This document shows positions 26,282-34,183 of a stretch of DNA of 35,678 nucleotides, one piece after another. The translations under genes were made by a program, and so were the position numbers. Under the pieces are notes generated by a model. That model did not search any database. It had not been told where the DNA came from and saw nothing but the letters and a program-made list of their open reading frames with translations. Numbering within the stretch: position 1 is the stretch's first letter; each line of letters begins with the position of its first letter. Source of the stretch: a virus; IMG/VR virus record IMGVR_UViG_3300037489_000084, positions 1-35,678 of that record. One strand, given 5' to 3'.

Positions 26282-27772
26282 TTATATGGTTTCCTGAATA
26301 TTAAAAAACAGTACATCAGTTTTTGGATCGACGAAAAGCGCGGTTGAGTCCAGCTCGATCTCCGAGACCGATCCATTCTCCATATTGATCACGACGGCGC
26401 CCACGTCTCCGGCCCCATCGTTATAAAATGCAAAATAGCGCCCGTCGTGATAGGCGCCGATAAATGTTTCCGGATGGTAGGCCGCCCAATCCTTTGTGGT
26501 GTAGGCGCCCTTGGTGATAACCCGGCCCTTGCCGCCACCCACGTAATACAGGCCGTCATTAGAGGGAAAGGCAATACCGTTCTCGAAAGCCACCAGGCCA
26601 CGCGAGGACACGCAGGGGTGAGAGTCTGCAAACCTTACCGGTGTCATAACTCCTGGGTTAGATCCCTGCACGATATAAGGATTTTGCTCGGTGCCAATTA
26701 CCAGGCTATTGCCGACCGCTCCCATGGCCACAATGGGGAAATCCAGCGGAAAGGAGTATTTATCCGGGTAAGCATGGGGATAGTTGGGCTCGCAGAAAAA
26801 CAGGTCCTTGCCGACGAAACCGGCCATAAACCGGCCAATACTGGTCAAACCTTTCATCGTAAGAGGTGGTGGGTACCAATCATCAGAAGGAAGGATCGTG
26901 CCGCCGGCCGCCTGTGTGTCAGTTTTGGTATCAACATAGACCTCGGTTGCCATGGCCACGGCGCCGATATAGTGGTAACTGCCAAAGACGTCCCCGGTTA
27001 AAATACGGTAAACTCGCTTTGTCGCTCCGCTATCAAATAAGATTTCTTTCTTGTAACATCTCCAGGTGCAACCATTATCATCGGTATCGGCATCGATGGT
27101 TGTACCCCAGGTCGGCTCTCCGCTGCCTGACACGCCGCCGTCAACACACATATAAACGTGATCGACTACGCCTGAAGACGGGACAATGTACATGCCGGCA
27201 TCATAGGTCTGACTCGCTGCCCACTTGATCGTGATGCCTGACAGGTTGACCGTCTGGCCTTGCATGGCCGATACAAGATTACTGGCAGGAGACGGCGGAC
27301 CCTCCTCGCCCCATGAGGTGACAAGCGTCCACTCATATCCGATTTCGCGAGGATCTCCTGTGCCGCCGCCGCCCAAAGCTGCGGTAAGCGCCAAATGAGG
27401 AATAGGCGCTCCCATGGGGTAGAAATTGATCGGGTAGGGAGGTGATCCCGTCGTCGCTTCGTCCTCATTGGTTTTTTTCGGAAGCCCGATGCCGGTAAAA
27501 TATCGCCGGTTGGTCGTGTCATTGGCAATGGGACCAGGTAGGATATGAACCTCTGCCGTAAACTCAAACCAATACGTTTCCAGGTACCGGTATATGGTCT
27601 TAATCAGCGTGTCGGACTGGGAAAGAGTTGTGTCAATCAGCTCTTTTTTCCAGGGGCGCAGTGATCCCTTTTGCAAATTTGCATTGCGGGCCACCTTGGC
27701 CATGTTCGGCTGGAGGAGATGGGCTTCTATTCTTGGCTGCATACCCTGAAAGGTGTCTATTGATATCAACAT
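26282..27772 (-). CDS. Tail nozzle-like beta-propeller protein
   Basis: A 496-residue protein whose ATG shares a base with the previous stop (TAATG). The N-terminus (LISIDTFQGMQPRIEAHLL, MAKVARNANLQKGSLRPWK) is characteristic of short-tail tubular/nozzle proteins that begin with a strand swap and a list of 'variable naming' residues. The body contains repeated beta blades (PIVAMGAVGNSLVIGTEQNP, GLVAFENGIAFPSNDGLYYV, TKDWAAYHPETFIGAYHDGR), consistent with a beta-propeller as in P22 gp10 or T7 gp12. It probably forms the distal tail channel. A fibronectin-like insert around residues 160-200 (YEWTLVTSWGEEGPPSPAS) is also plausible. Annotation is by pattern, not search. Confidence 0.8.
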   Translation of the reverse strand: MLISIDTFQGMQPRIEAHLLQPNMAKVARNANLQKGSLRPWKKELIDTTLSQSDTLIKTIYRYLETYWFEFTAEVHILPGPIANDTTNRRYFTGIGLPKKTNEDEATTGSPPYPINFYPMGAPIPHLALTAALGGGGTGDPREIGYEWTLVTSWGEEGPPSPASNLVSAMQGQTVNLSGITIKWAASQTYDAGMYIVPSSGVVDHVYMCVDGGVSGSGEPTWGTTIDADTDDNGCTWRCYKKEILFDSGATKRVYRILTGDVFGSYHYIGAVAMATEVYVDTKTDTQAAGGTILPSDDWYPPPLTMKGLTSIGRFMAGFVGKDLFFCEPNYPHAYPDKYSFPLDFPIVAMGAVGNSLVIGTEQNPYIVQGSNPGVMTPVRFADSHPCVSSRGLVAFENGIAFPSNDGLYYVGGGKGRVITKGAYTTKDWAAYHPETFIGAYHDGRYFAFYNDGAGDVGAVVINMENGSVSEIELDSTALFVDPKTDVLFFNIQETI

Positions 27773-28035
27773 TATTCTATCACCTCAGCGATTACGGGCG
27801 TAACTTCCCGGTATTTAAATTTAGGGTTAGCAAAAACCCTAATCCTATCTTCCGTCTGGGTTAGCTTAAATCGCACTCGTATGTCGATCGGTCTTTCCTG
27901 AACTCGAAAATGTTTTCTCGCACCTGCATTAAGTTCGATTTCAAGAGCGATTAGTTCATTAAAGATATCTTCCATGTTGTTTTCATCGCCCCCGCCAGTG
28001 ATAACAACATCAGATTTCAGTTCAGCTCTCCACAT
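27772..28035 (-). CDS. Small tail-region protein
   Basis: An 87-residue protein beginning at ATG 28035 with a weak ribosome-binding sequence, and ending in TAATG where the nozzle-like gene starts, so the two are translationally coupled. It has a helix (MEDIFNELIALEIELNAG), then basic strands (IDIRVRFKLTQTEDRIRVFA). I do not recognise the family; tight coupling suggests a structural partner of the nozzle-like protein. Confidence 0.65.
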   Translation of the reverse strand: MWRAELKSDVVITGGGDENNMEDIFNELIALEIELNAGARKHFRVQERPIDIRVRFKLTQTEDRIRVFANPKFKYREVTPVIAEVIE

Positions 28036-28051
28036 TATGACATTACCTTTA

Positions 28052-28936
28052 TCACGATGAATACATCTCTATTTTGGTGATCTCCAATGGGTTCGGAAAT
28101 CCCCTGAGAGAAATATATTTAAGGTCAATCGGGGGAGAATAATAACTAAGGTCTTTCTCCTCCAAGCTCTTATAGCCTACATCGTTAAATATAAACCGGT
28201 CTTGTAGATCGTACACATAAAGCTCAATATAGGTCTGGCCGGTAAAGGTTACCCTGATCTTCTCTGGCTCCTGATTTGCGTGCCAAGTCCCGTAAGGGAA
28301 AAGTTCCAGGTCATAATACGGATCGGTGAATTCGGTGGTATATTTTGATCCATCCCAGTTCCCCAGGGAAAGCGTCCAATAGGCTGGGCCGGTAACATCA
28401 AGCCACCCGCTCCAGCCCGGCGCCGGCAACAACAAGTCATAGGTCCATCCGATATCCTGGAGGTATTCGTCGCCGCACGCCTCCCCTGTAATAATATCCC
28501 AATACTGATTAACCGCATTAAAGGAAATCCACCAGCGTTCACAACCAGCGGGACTGTTCTGATAAATTTTCTCGCCGGCATAAAGCGGGGACAATACCTG
28601 GTTAGGATTATAGTCGATTGTCCGGTTCGCTCCCCGCTGGATAATTGAGTTGTAATGATCCTCATTTGTGGAATTAAAGAGCAAAGCGCCCAATGGCCAA
28701 GCGTTTGCCGTGGTACCGCCCTGGCCGCGTTCGACTTTAAGATTCTCGTTCATTGAACCAGAAGCATCGATTTTGACCACTTCGCGATTGACCGGACCTC
28801 GAATTAGGGCATAAACATTTCCCCCTGGCCGGACAAAGGACTCGAAAACTTGCGGGCTCACCTTCATCCAAACATCGGAATCGGTGACAGCTTCCAAGAG
28901 GTGGCCAAGGGCCTTATGTGAGAATGATATTGTCAT
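28052..28936 (-). CDS. Attachment protein with paralogous N-terminal module
   Basis: A 294-residue protein from ATG 28936 (GGTGGG upstream). Residues ~1-185 match the 500-residue gene just upstream nearly motif for motif: RGPVNRE, K[IV]D, VERGQG.TTA, [QN]RG.[AN]RTI, YNPNQ.LSPL[FY]AGEK, SPAGCERWWISFN, WDIITG and QDIGW.Y. The C-terminal ~100 residues differ and look like a jelly-roll carbohydrate-binding domain (RVTFTGQTYIELYVYDLQDR). The shared part is probably the virion-binding half and the distinct part a receptor- or host-contacting head. No enzyme motif is visible. Confidence 0.8.
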   Translation of the reverse strand: MTISFSHKALGHLLEAVTDSDVWMKVSPQVFESFVRPGGNVYALIRGPVNREVVKIDASGSMNENLKVERGQGGTTANAWPLGALLFNSTNEDHYNSIIQRGANRTIDYNPNQVLSPLYAGEKIYQNSPAGCERWWISFNAVNQYWDIITGEACGDEYLQDIGWTYDLLLPAPGWSGWLDVTGPAYWTLSLGNWDGSKYTTEFTDPYYDLELFPYGTWHANQEPEKIRVTFTGQTYIELYVYDLQDRFIFNDVGYKSLEEKDLSYYSPPIDLKYISLRGFPNPLEITKIEMYSS

Positions 28937-28955
28937 GCGCCCACCAAAATTAGCA

Positions 28956-30458
28956 TTATGAATCTCCCCGCGTCCAGATTATCCCAGGTCCTACGCTGCT
29001 GGAGACGGCCGCCGCCAATTTGCCGTGGTAGCTGTCGTGAGCAAAAGCATAGATATTGACGTTTTCTAATTCCTGCTCCATTGTCCAGGTGTCCCCGCCG
29101 TCTTTACTAATCCACACTTGGGACTCGTAAGCGCTGCCGGCAAACACCCAATGGTTATCCGGGTTGTAAAATAAAGCGTTAACCTCGTATTGTGAGGGTG
29201 ATTCAAGACTAAGATCCTTTATCAATGACCAGGTCTCTCCGCCGTCTGTACTTCTCCAAAGCTGGGCATCGTTGTAAGTCCCACAAATAATTGCATCGTT
29301 CTCGATGTCATAACACATGGAAAGTATTTGATCTTGCGGGTTGCCTTCATCCCCCAGGGCCTTTTTCTTCACCCAGGTATCTCCATCGTCCGTGCTGACC
29401 CACAACGAACCATCACCTTTGCCGGTCCCGCAGATAAACCGGCTTCGAGAGGAATCGTAGGCCAATGCTGAAACATCGGACTCCCAGGGGGAGGGTGATC
29501 CAAGATTTTGTTTCATAGTCCAGTTTAGGCCGCCGTCCGTGCTTTTATAGATCTTAGCCGACGAGAAGGTCCCCGCGATAATCGTATGGGTATCTGGAGC
29601 GTAGCAAAGCGTTGTGACTTCTTGATTAAGTCCAGTAACTTCACTCCAGTTTGCGCCGCCGTCCGTGCTTCTCCACCAGTCGCCATTTCCTCCTGTGCCT
29701 GCAACGAGAGCATCGTGATAGGCGTCATAAACAAGAGATCTGACTCGATCTGTACCGGTGTCTTTACTTAACGTCCAGTTTGCGCCGCCGTCCGTGCTTT
29801 TGAAAATGAATCCGTTGTACTTTGTGCCAATGAATAGATTGTGCCGACTGGAATCATAACAAAGGGAATAAAGCCACCTGATGGACGAATCGTAATCAGA
29901 TAGGTTTTGCTTCTCGCTCCATGGGTCAGAAGCCATTAAAAGCTCATAGTCCCATCCGATATCCTGGTAAGTCTCGGCGCCGCACGGTTGCCCTGTAATG
30001 ATGTCCCAGTAAGGATCGGTGCCGTTAAAAGATATCCACCAGCGTTCACAGCCTGCCGGGCTGTCTTGATAAACCTTTTCGCCGGCAAATAGAGGCGATA
30101 AGATCTGATTCGGGTTATAACTAATTGTGCGGGCTATCCCGCGTTGGAGGATCGCGTTGTAATGGTCCTCATGGGTGGTTGCAAACATCATCGATCCCGC
30201 CGGCCACACTTTCGCGGTGGTACTACCCTGGCCGCGCTCCACGGTAAGATAATTCGAGAGTCCGCCGCCCCAGATAGAAGCATCGATGTCGACTTTTATC
30301 AGCTCACGATTGACAGGACCTCGAAGCATGAGAAAGACCGACTCACCAGGAGCGGACAAAATAGCGCCATATTCCAGATCTTGGACTTGGACCTGGGTTT
30401 CCCCCGTCGTGATCGCCGCTGCAATATGTGCGACTGCTTTGTTAGTAAACCCAATCAT
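28956..30458 (-). CDS. Attachment protein with a six-Asp-box (BNR) propeller
   Basis: A 500-residue protein whose start (ATG 30458) overlaps the preceding stop as ATGA; a longer start at 30503 inside the preceding gene is less likely. Residues ~1-190 form the virion-binding module shared with the neighbouring 294-residue protein. Residues ~190-490 are a beta-propeller with six SxDxGxxW Asp-boxes (STDGGANW twice, STDGGLNW, STDDGDTW, STDGGETW, SKDGGDTW) spaced about 42-55 residues apart. Asp-boxes are found in sialidases, Vps10-type and HCF136-type propellers. No conserved sialidase arginine triad or FRIP motif is visible, so glycan binding or a structural role is more likely than sialidase activity. 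Confidence 0.85.
   Translation of the reverse strand: MIGFTNKAVAHIAAAITTGETQVQVQDLEYGAILSAPGESVFLMLRGPVNRELIKVDIDASIWGGGLSNYLTVERGQGSTTAKVWPAGSMMFATTHEDHYNAILQRGIARTISYNPNQILSPLFAGEKVYQDSPAGCERWWISFNGTDPYWDIITGQPCGAETYQDIGWDYELLMASDPWSEKQNLSDYDSSIRWLYSLCYDSSRHNLFIGTKYNGFIFKSTDGGANWTLSKDTGTDRVRSLVYDAYHDALVAGTGGNGDWWRSTDGGANWSEVTGLNQEVTTLCYAPDTHTIIAGTFSSAKIYKSTDGGLNWTMKQNLGSPSPWESDVSALAYDSSRSRFICGTGKGDGSLWVSTDDGDTWVKKKALGDEGNPQDQILSMCYDIENDAIICGTYNDAQLWRSTDGGETWSLIKDLSLESPSQYEVNALFYNPDNHWVFAGSAYESQVWISKDGGDTWTMEQELENVNIYAFAHDSYHGKLAAAVSSSVGPGIIWTRGDS
29521..29800 (-). repeat. DNA-level repeats encoding Asp-box blades
   Basis: A near-identical stretch of about 24 bases starting cagttt and including cgccgtccgtgctt recurs at 29521, 29647 and 29776 (126 and 129 bases apart, both multiples of three). 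It encodes the STDGG(A/L)NW Asp-box. The conservation at DNA level suggests recent blade duplication or gene conversion inside the propeller. Confidence 0.75.
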
Positions 30459-30892
30459 GCGTGATTCATTTCCTGCCAAGTTGTGCCGGTTGTATGTTTC
30501 CACCAGCGCCCACTTGCCGATTGAAATACCTCCTCGCCGAAATAGGACGCTGCCAGACTTCCGTCTGGATCTTCTGTAACCGTCCTGAAATCACCCTTTT
30601 GCAAAAAGGAATTCAGCATGTCGCCACTCATGCTATGTCGAAAGTAGGCGCCGGCGGAAAAGGATTGAGGCGCCGTGGGGTGCCTGGTGACTGTGAGTTG
30701 ATCGCCGGACCTGGCTGTAACCGTAATCCACTCGGATGTTGATCCTTCGACAATAACTCCCTCGAATTCCTCATCCGCCCCTATGGGTGGTAGGGTCGCG
30801 CCGTCGCCGGACTGCAATGTGATTGACGTATCCCCGGTGCCTATGGCACTATTGAGATATCCCTCTCCATTGTTGGTGAATTTAAAAGTCAT
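30455..30892 (-). CDS. Small tail attachment protein, short member of the paralogue family
   Basis: A 145-residue protein from ATG 30892, overlapping the previous gene by 11 bases and the next by 4. It contains IGTGDTSITLQSGDGATLP, VEGSTSEWITVTARSGDQLTV, a small propeptide-like block and FGEEVFQSASGRWWKH..TG..W. This order (TSITL, LTV.R, LQ.G..RT, GE.V[FY]Q, WW) is a compact version of the module in the next two genes. The GDTSITL...GDxLTVxR pattern recurs in tail/head-fibre proteins of many phages. It probably anchors an appendage. Confidence 0.75.
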   Translation of the reverse strand: MTFKFTNNGEGYLNSAIGTGDTSITLQSGDGATLPPIGADEEFEGVIVEGSTSEWITVTARSGDQLTVTRHPTAPQSFSAGAYFRHSMSGDMLNSFLQKGDFRTVTEDPDGSLAASYFGEEVFQSASGRWWKHTTGTTWQEMNHA

Positions 30893-31550
30893 GGTAGCGT
30901 GTCCTCGCGAAACCTCGGGTCTTTATCCGCTGAAAACCCTTATGTTTCTTTTGTTTTGCATCGATCATCTGCATTTCGTAGCTTGCCAGAAACTCCCCAG
31001 CCGTCTTTAGATCGGTCCAGGGCATGTCCAGCATGGATTTAAGCCGGCCGCGGGTGCCGTCTGAAACCATATCCTTGAAATTGTCCCACAAGAATTCTGG
31101 CACAACTATTGCGGTTATGTCTGGAACCAGGATAGCCCAAACTATCAGCCCGCCGGTTAGGTCCGCGTCGGGGATGTAGACAAGGCGGACCTTCTTTTCG
31201 ATTGTCACAAAGTAGCGCTCCGGCTTATCGGTGGTTTTCGTCCGCCATTCCTCATTGCCGCCGATCTGGGTATCGTCTTCATCCAGGGCCGTTTCCGAGG
31301 CCGGGAAAATAGTTTTACCGTTAAAGGCTGCCCGGTCCGCGCCTGCTATGCTGGCGCCGGTGGTCGTGAGCTGGTATTCCGCCTGATCCATTACAACATC
31401 GATTGCAGGCAGTTCCAGGGTCCACAACATTGTCCGATCGCACAAATCCCTGCATGTGTTAACTATCTCCCGCCGAATTATCTTAGCGGGACATAATTGG
31501 GCCGCCGGAATCACGTCCGGAAACCATAGGTCCACTGAAATATCTACCAT
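30882..31550 (-). CDS. Connector/tail-adaptor-like protein
   Basis: A 222-residue protein from ATG 31550 with a GGAGGG ribosome-binding site inside the end of the previous gene. It begins with a short helix-strand (ISVDLWFPDVIPAAQLCPAK) and a helix with CRDLCDR, then strands, then a helical C-terminus (FLWDNFKDMVSDGTRGRLKS) ending in a basic tail. Its size, the pattern 'strand, helix, beta insert, two helices' and its place after another adaptor-like gene fit head-tail or tail-tube adaptor proteins of podoviruses. No catalytic motif is seen. Confidence 0.7.
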   Translation of the reverse strand: MVDISVDLWFPDVIPAAQLCPAKIIRREIVNTCRDLCDRTMLWTLELPAIDVVMDQAEYQLTTTGASIAGADRAAFNGKTIFPASETALDEDDTQIGGNEEWRTKTTDKPERYFVTIEKKVRLVYIPDADLTGGLIVWAILVPDITAIVVPEFLWDNFKDMVSDGTRGRLKSMLDMPWTDLKTAGEFLASYEMQMIDAKQKKHKGFQRIKTRGFARTRYHDF

Positions 31551-31552
31551 TT

Positions 31553-32212
31553 TTAAGCCCTCCGATACTTATTCTCTTTTTGCGCCCTAAGTCCTAAGTC
31601 CTGCAAGAAACGGCCATAAAACATCTGGCTCCTGGGGGAGTTGCCTGGCGTGTCGGTGTCGTCGTCGTAGGCGATATAAACCATGCCGTTGATAATCGCG
31701 CTTCCAAAAGTGTCATCGAAAGGGATAACGGCTAACTTCCAATCCCCGTTGGAATCCCAGATCACACGTGCCGGTATGGTGGTAACTCGCCCCTTCATGT
31801 AACCCAATCCCGTATTGGGCGGATAGACCATGAATTCCACCTTAGACTCAGGCAGGCGGAAATAGTTTTCGACAACGGCGGCTGGAGTATCAGCCTCCCA
31901 GTCGGGGAGAAGCACTTTCATCACGTCCAGGGTGGTCTCGCGGATCGCCACTCCAGGGACCATGCCGTCGGTGCCCATATTCATAATTGCGTCGACCAGT
32001 TCCACGGCATCGGCCGGGATAACCTGGCGCGTTGCAGCTGCTAATTTCCAGGTTCTCGAATCCGAATGAGCTCTTGGGACAAGGTTGATAATTTCGTTGA
32101 TTGCCAAATGGTACAGATCCAGAAGGTTTTGCTCGGTGTATTCGTCGTTTGATTCATCCAGGATCTTGCGTTCTGCCATGTCGATACAAAAGCCTACGGT
32201 GGTTGTCGGCAT
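31553..32212 (-). CDS. Head-tail adaptor-like protein (DUF6682-like)
   Basis: A 219-residue protein with an AGGAGA ribosome-binding sequence at ATG 32212. Early helices (CIDMAERKILDESNDEYTEQ, LLDLYHLAINEIINLVPRAH) are followed by strands (FRLPESKVEFMVYPPNTGLG), PARVIWDSNGDWKLAVIPFDDTF, and a helical C-terminus (FYGRFLQDLGLRAQKENKYR). This is the pattern I associate with the DUF6682/adaptor family that follows capsid genes in N4-gp56-type phages. It probably sits between portal and tail. The family name is from memory and should be treated as likely, not proven. Confidence 0.75.
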   Translation of the reverse strand: MPTTTVGFCIDMAERKILDESNDEYTEQNLLDLYHLAINEIINLVPRAHSDSRTWKLAAATRQVIPADAVELVDAIMNMGTDGMVPGVAIRETTLDVMKVLLPDWEADTPAAVVENYFRLPESKVEFMVYPPNTGLGYMKGRVTTIPARVIWDSNGDWKLAVIPFDDTFGSAIINGMVYIAYDDDTDTPGNSPRSQMFYGRFLQDLGLRAQKENKYRRA

Positions 32213-32223
32213 TTGCTAATCTC

Positions 32224-32547
32224 CTATGTTTTGAGCATACCGGATAAATGAAAGCTCACCACATCGACGGTGCCTGCCTTGATCCGGATCGTCTCGGGGT
32301 TTTTGGCCGTGATCGGGATTACAAGACGCGCATAGGCCGCTAAAGGCTCCTCGAACGCAAGCCAGTCCTCGCCGGCTGCTGCGCCTGCTGCATCGGTGTG
32401 CGCTGCGCTGATATCCACGCTTGAACTCGATTGATTACAGATCGTTAAATTTGCGATAATCTCTGAATTACTCGGGACGGCGTAAAGTTCTTCCTCGGTT
32501 GTTGCTGCCGGCCTGCTTGCCGCTATGCGTCCATATTCGATTGTCAT
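32224..32547 (-). CDS. Small structural protein of the capsid-tail region
   Basis: A 107-residue protein with an AAGGAGA ribosome-binding site at ATG 32547. It is a compact beta protein: SEIIANLTICNQSSSSVDIS, PLAAYARLVIPITAKNPETI and RIKAGTVDVVSFHLSGM, reminiscent of small jelly-roll or Ig-like phage proteins (tail-completion or fibre-linked). No cysteine cluster or enzyme motif is visible. It lies 9 bases after the HxH-repeat gene. Confidence 0.7.
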   Translation of the reverse strand: MTIEYGRIAASRPAATTEEELYAVPSNSEIIANLTICNQSSSSVDISAAHTDAAGAAAGEDWLAFEEPLAAYARLVIPITAKNPETIRIKAGTVDVVSFHLSGMLKT

Positions 32548-32556
32548 GGTCTCTCC

Positions 32557-32985
32557 TTAAATTATCGATTGCCAGTATGCCCGGGCCTCGATCTCCTCAA
32601 ATTGAAGATGGTCGTGATTCAGGCTCGAATATAGTTCGTTGTGTTGATGTTCCAGGGCCGCGTACAAACCTGCGTGGTCATGGACGATGAGAGCATACAC
32701 ACCCTCAACGTCGACAATTTCAGCATATAGGCCAGAGTGGTTATGGGATAGGGCGGAATATATAGTGTCGTGGTTGTGGCCGGACGTTGATGCCTCAACA
32801 ACTAGTTGGTCATTGCCGCTGAGATAGCTTACCAGCTCATAGTATGTAATAAACCTAAGATTCTTGTCGATGTGCCGGCCTTCGCGGATCTCCGCAATAG
32901 TTTTAAGAGCAAGCAGGATCTCGCGTAGGTCGGCATCTTCAATAAGAACATCAGGTATTGCCGGCGTCGGTGATATAATCGTCAA
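32557..32985 (-). CDS. Fibre-like protein with HxH repeats
   Basis: A protein of about 142 residues if it starts at TTG 32985, which has AAGGGA upstream and overlaps the previous gene by 35 bases; an open frame extends further to 33126. The C-terminal half carries five HxH motifs (HNH, HNH, HDH, HQH, HDH) in a repeat of about 11 residues with the pattern HxH..[LI]Y..L, plus one His-less repeat. HxH motifs in trimeric phage spikes and fibres are known to hold metal ions. A role as a small trimeric fibre or spike is inferred. There is no ATG in a sensible place. Confidence 0.65.
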   Translation of the reverse strand: MTIISPTPAIPDVLIEDADLREILLALKTIAEIREGRHIDKNLRFITYYELVSYLSGNDQLVVEASTSGHNHDTIYSALSHNHSGLYAEIVDVEGVYALIVHDHAGLYAALEHQHNELYSSLNHDHLQFEEIEARAYWQSII

Positions 32986-33514
32986 TATCAAATCCCTTAA
33001 TGTCGGGGTCAATTTCCGGTAAAACTTTGTCAATCTTTCTTGCGAGCTCGCGCCGGACATCGATTGGCCACAACATGACGTTTTCGCGGTTATCGTCGAT
33101 GTATTTTTTAAACTGATCAGGTCCAAGGCGCTTAAAGCTGTTTAGCTTTTGGACCTTTTCATTCAGATCCCAGTCATAGTCGACCAGGCCACCAGGTTTG
33201 ACCGACTCGCTCGGGGGGACCTCCTCAATAAGATCCTGCTCGAGTACCACCGGTTTTAGCGGTGGCCTTTTCTTCTTGCTTCCGAAAACCATGGACTCCG
33301 GATTGCCGCCCTGGGGGCCTTGGAGATCCTTCGGCGGTTTGTACGGCCGATAAGTGCCGTTGCCCATACCCAGCAGGCGGTTTTGATGCCCTTGACCTCC
33401 CACAAAGCAAACATGGTCTCCGGCTGCGTTTTTGGTAAACCGGTAGCGTACTTGCTCAAAATCGACAAATGTCTCGCTTCCGTCCGATCGCTTAATTAAA
33501 CATTCGATAAACAT
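32951..33514 (-). CDS. Hypothetical protein of the capsid region
   Basis: A 187-residue protein with a strong GGAGGT ribosome-binding site (33523-33528) eight bases before ATG 33514. The N-terminal 50 residues are beta (ECLIKRSDGSETFVDFEQVR) with the segment VCFVGGQGHQNRLLGM, the middle is Pro/Gly/Lys-rich and flexible, and the C-terminal third is helical with LGPDQFKKYIDDNRENVMLW. It resembles no family I can name. It could be a head-completion or head-fibre anchoring protein given its position after the capsid genes. Confidence 0.65.
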   Translation of the reverse strand: MFIECLIKRSDGSETFVDFEQVRYRFTKNAAGDHVCFVGGQGHQNRLLGMGNGTYRPYKPPKDLQGPQGGNPESMVFGSKKKRPPLKPVVLEQDLIEEVPPSESVKPGGLVDYDWDLNEKVQKLNSFKRLGPDQFKKYIDDNRENVMLWPIDVRRELARKIDKVLPEIDPDIKGFDIDDYITDAGNT

Positions 33515-33654
33515 AAAATAGGACCTCCTATCCTAATCGGGATTTGGTTATGTGCCCGCACGAACTGGGAAAGGAGGAAGGCGGGATAGCCCGACACTAC
33601 CTAACCTGCCAAGAAAAACCAGAACATGCGAGCACGGTTAACAGCAATTACTAA
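33515..33654. other. 140-base non-coding gap after the capsid-associated gene
   Basis: The gap has a short inverted repeat on the minus strand (CGGG, loop ctat, CCCG) and the GGAGGT ribosome-binding site of the next gene. I see no T-tract terminator, no tRNA and no clear sigma-70 promoter. Confidence 0.4.
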
Positions 33655-34131
33655 TTACTCGTTGTACTCTTTGCCACGAAAAAGGATCGATGCTTTGATC
33701 CTGCCGGTCGCGGCGCCGGTACCCGGTGCGGTTGTCACTTTATAGACAAGAAACCGCTGATTATCAACAGCGACCTCCAGAACCAGCCGCCTGGCCGTGT
33801 CCAGATTGTCCATGCGTGCCACTCCCGCGGCCTGCCCGAGCGTGTTAGTCAGAATCAGCTCGGAATCTGCGATAATGTCAGCTCCGCCCGGCTCCATGAG
33901 CGCCAGACTACCGACAAGAGCGTCCGCGCCGGTGTCCAGTTCGTCCATTTCCAGGCGTGCATCGATCGGGATGCAGCCAGCCGGAATCTTGCAGAGTTTG
34001 ACGATGTCGCCGACCACAAGGGCCGCTGCCAGATCATATTTACCCTCTGACACATGGACCTCACCCGCGCTGTGAATCGAAGCCGGGGGATTAACGTCCT
34101 GGGCTTGGATGCCCACCAATATTTCAGCCAT
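33655..34131 (-). CDS. Capsid-associated (decoration/structural) protein
   Basis: A 158-residue protein with a GGGAGGT ribosome-binding site at ATG 34131, immediately downstream of the major capsid gene. It is mostly beta: AAALVVGDIVKLCKIPAGCI, DARLEMDELDTGADALVGSL, and a C-terminal strand run ending IKASILFRGKEYNE. Small beta proteins directly after the capsid gene in N4-gp56-type phages are usually abundant virion proteins, possibly decoration proteins. The role is inferred from position and fold texture. Confidence 0.75.
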   Translation of the reverse strand: MAEILVGIQAQDVNPPASIHSAGEVHVSEGKYDLAAALVVGDIVKLCKIPAGCIPIDARLEMDELDTGADALVGSLALMEPGGADIIADSELILTNTLGQAAGVARMDNLDTARRLVLEVAVDNQRFLVYKVTTAPGTGAATGRIKASILFRGKEYNE

Positions 34132-34183
34132 GATTAAACCTCCCTAAATATAAATGTTAATTGTTACCGGTTGTTTGGGTCAA

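Noticed and set aside
29521-29800. Regularly spaced repeats as a CRISPR array
   Set aside because: Repeats are imperfect, in frame and encode Asp-box motifs; spacing of 126-129 bases is too long.
28956-30458. Sialidase (neuraminidase) annotation
   Set aside because: Asp-boxes alone are structural; the catalytic Arg triad and Tyr/Glu pair could not be found.
28956-30503. Longer start at 30503 for the Asp-box protein
   Set aside because: It would overlap the previous gene by 49 bases; the ATG at 30458 forms a standard ATGA overlap and aligns with the start of the paralogue.
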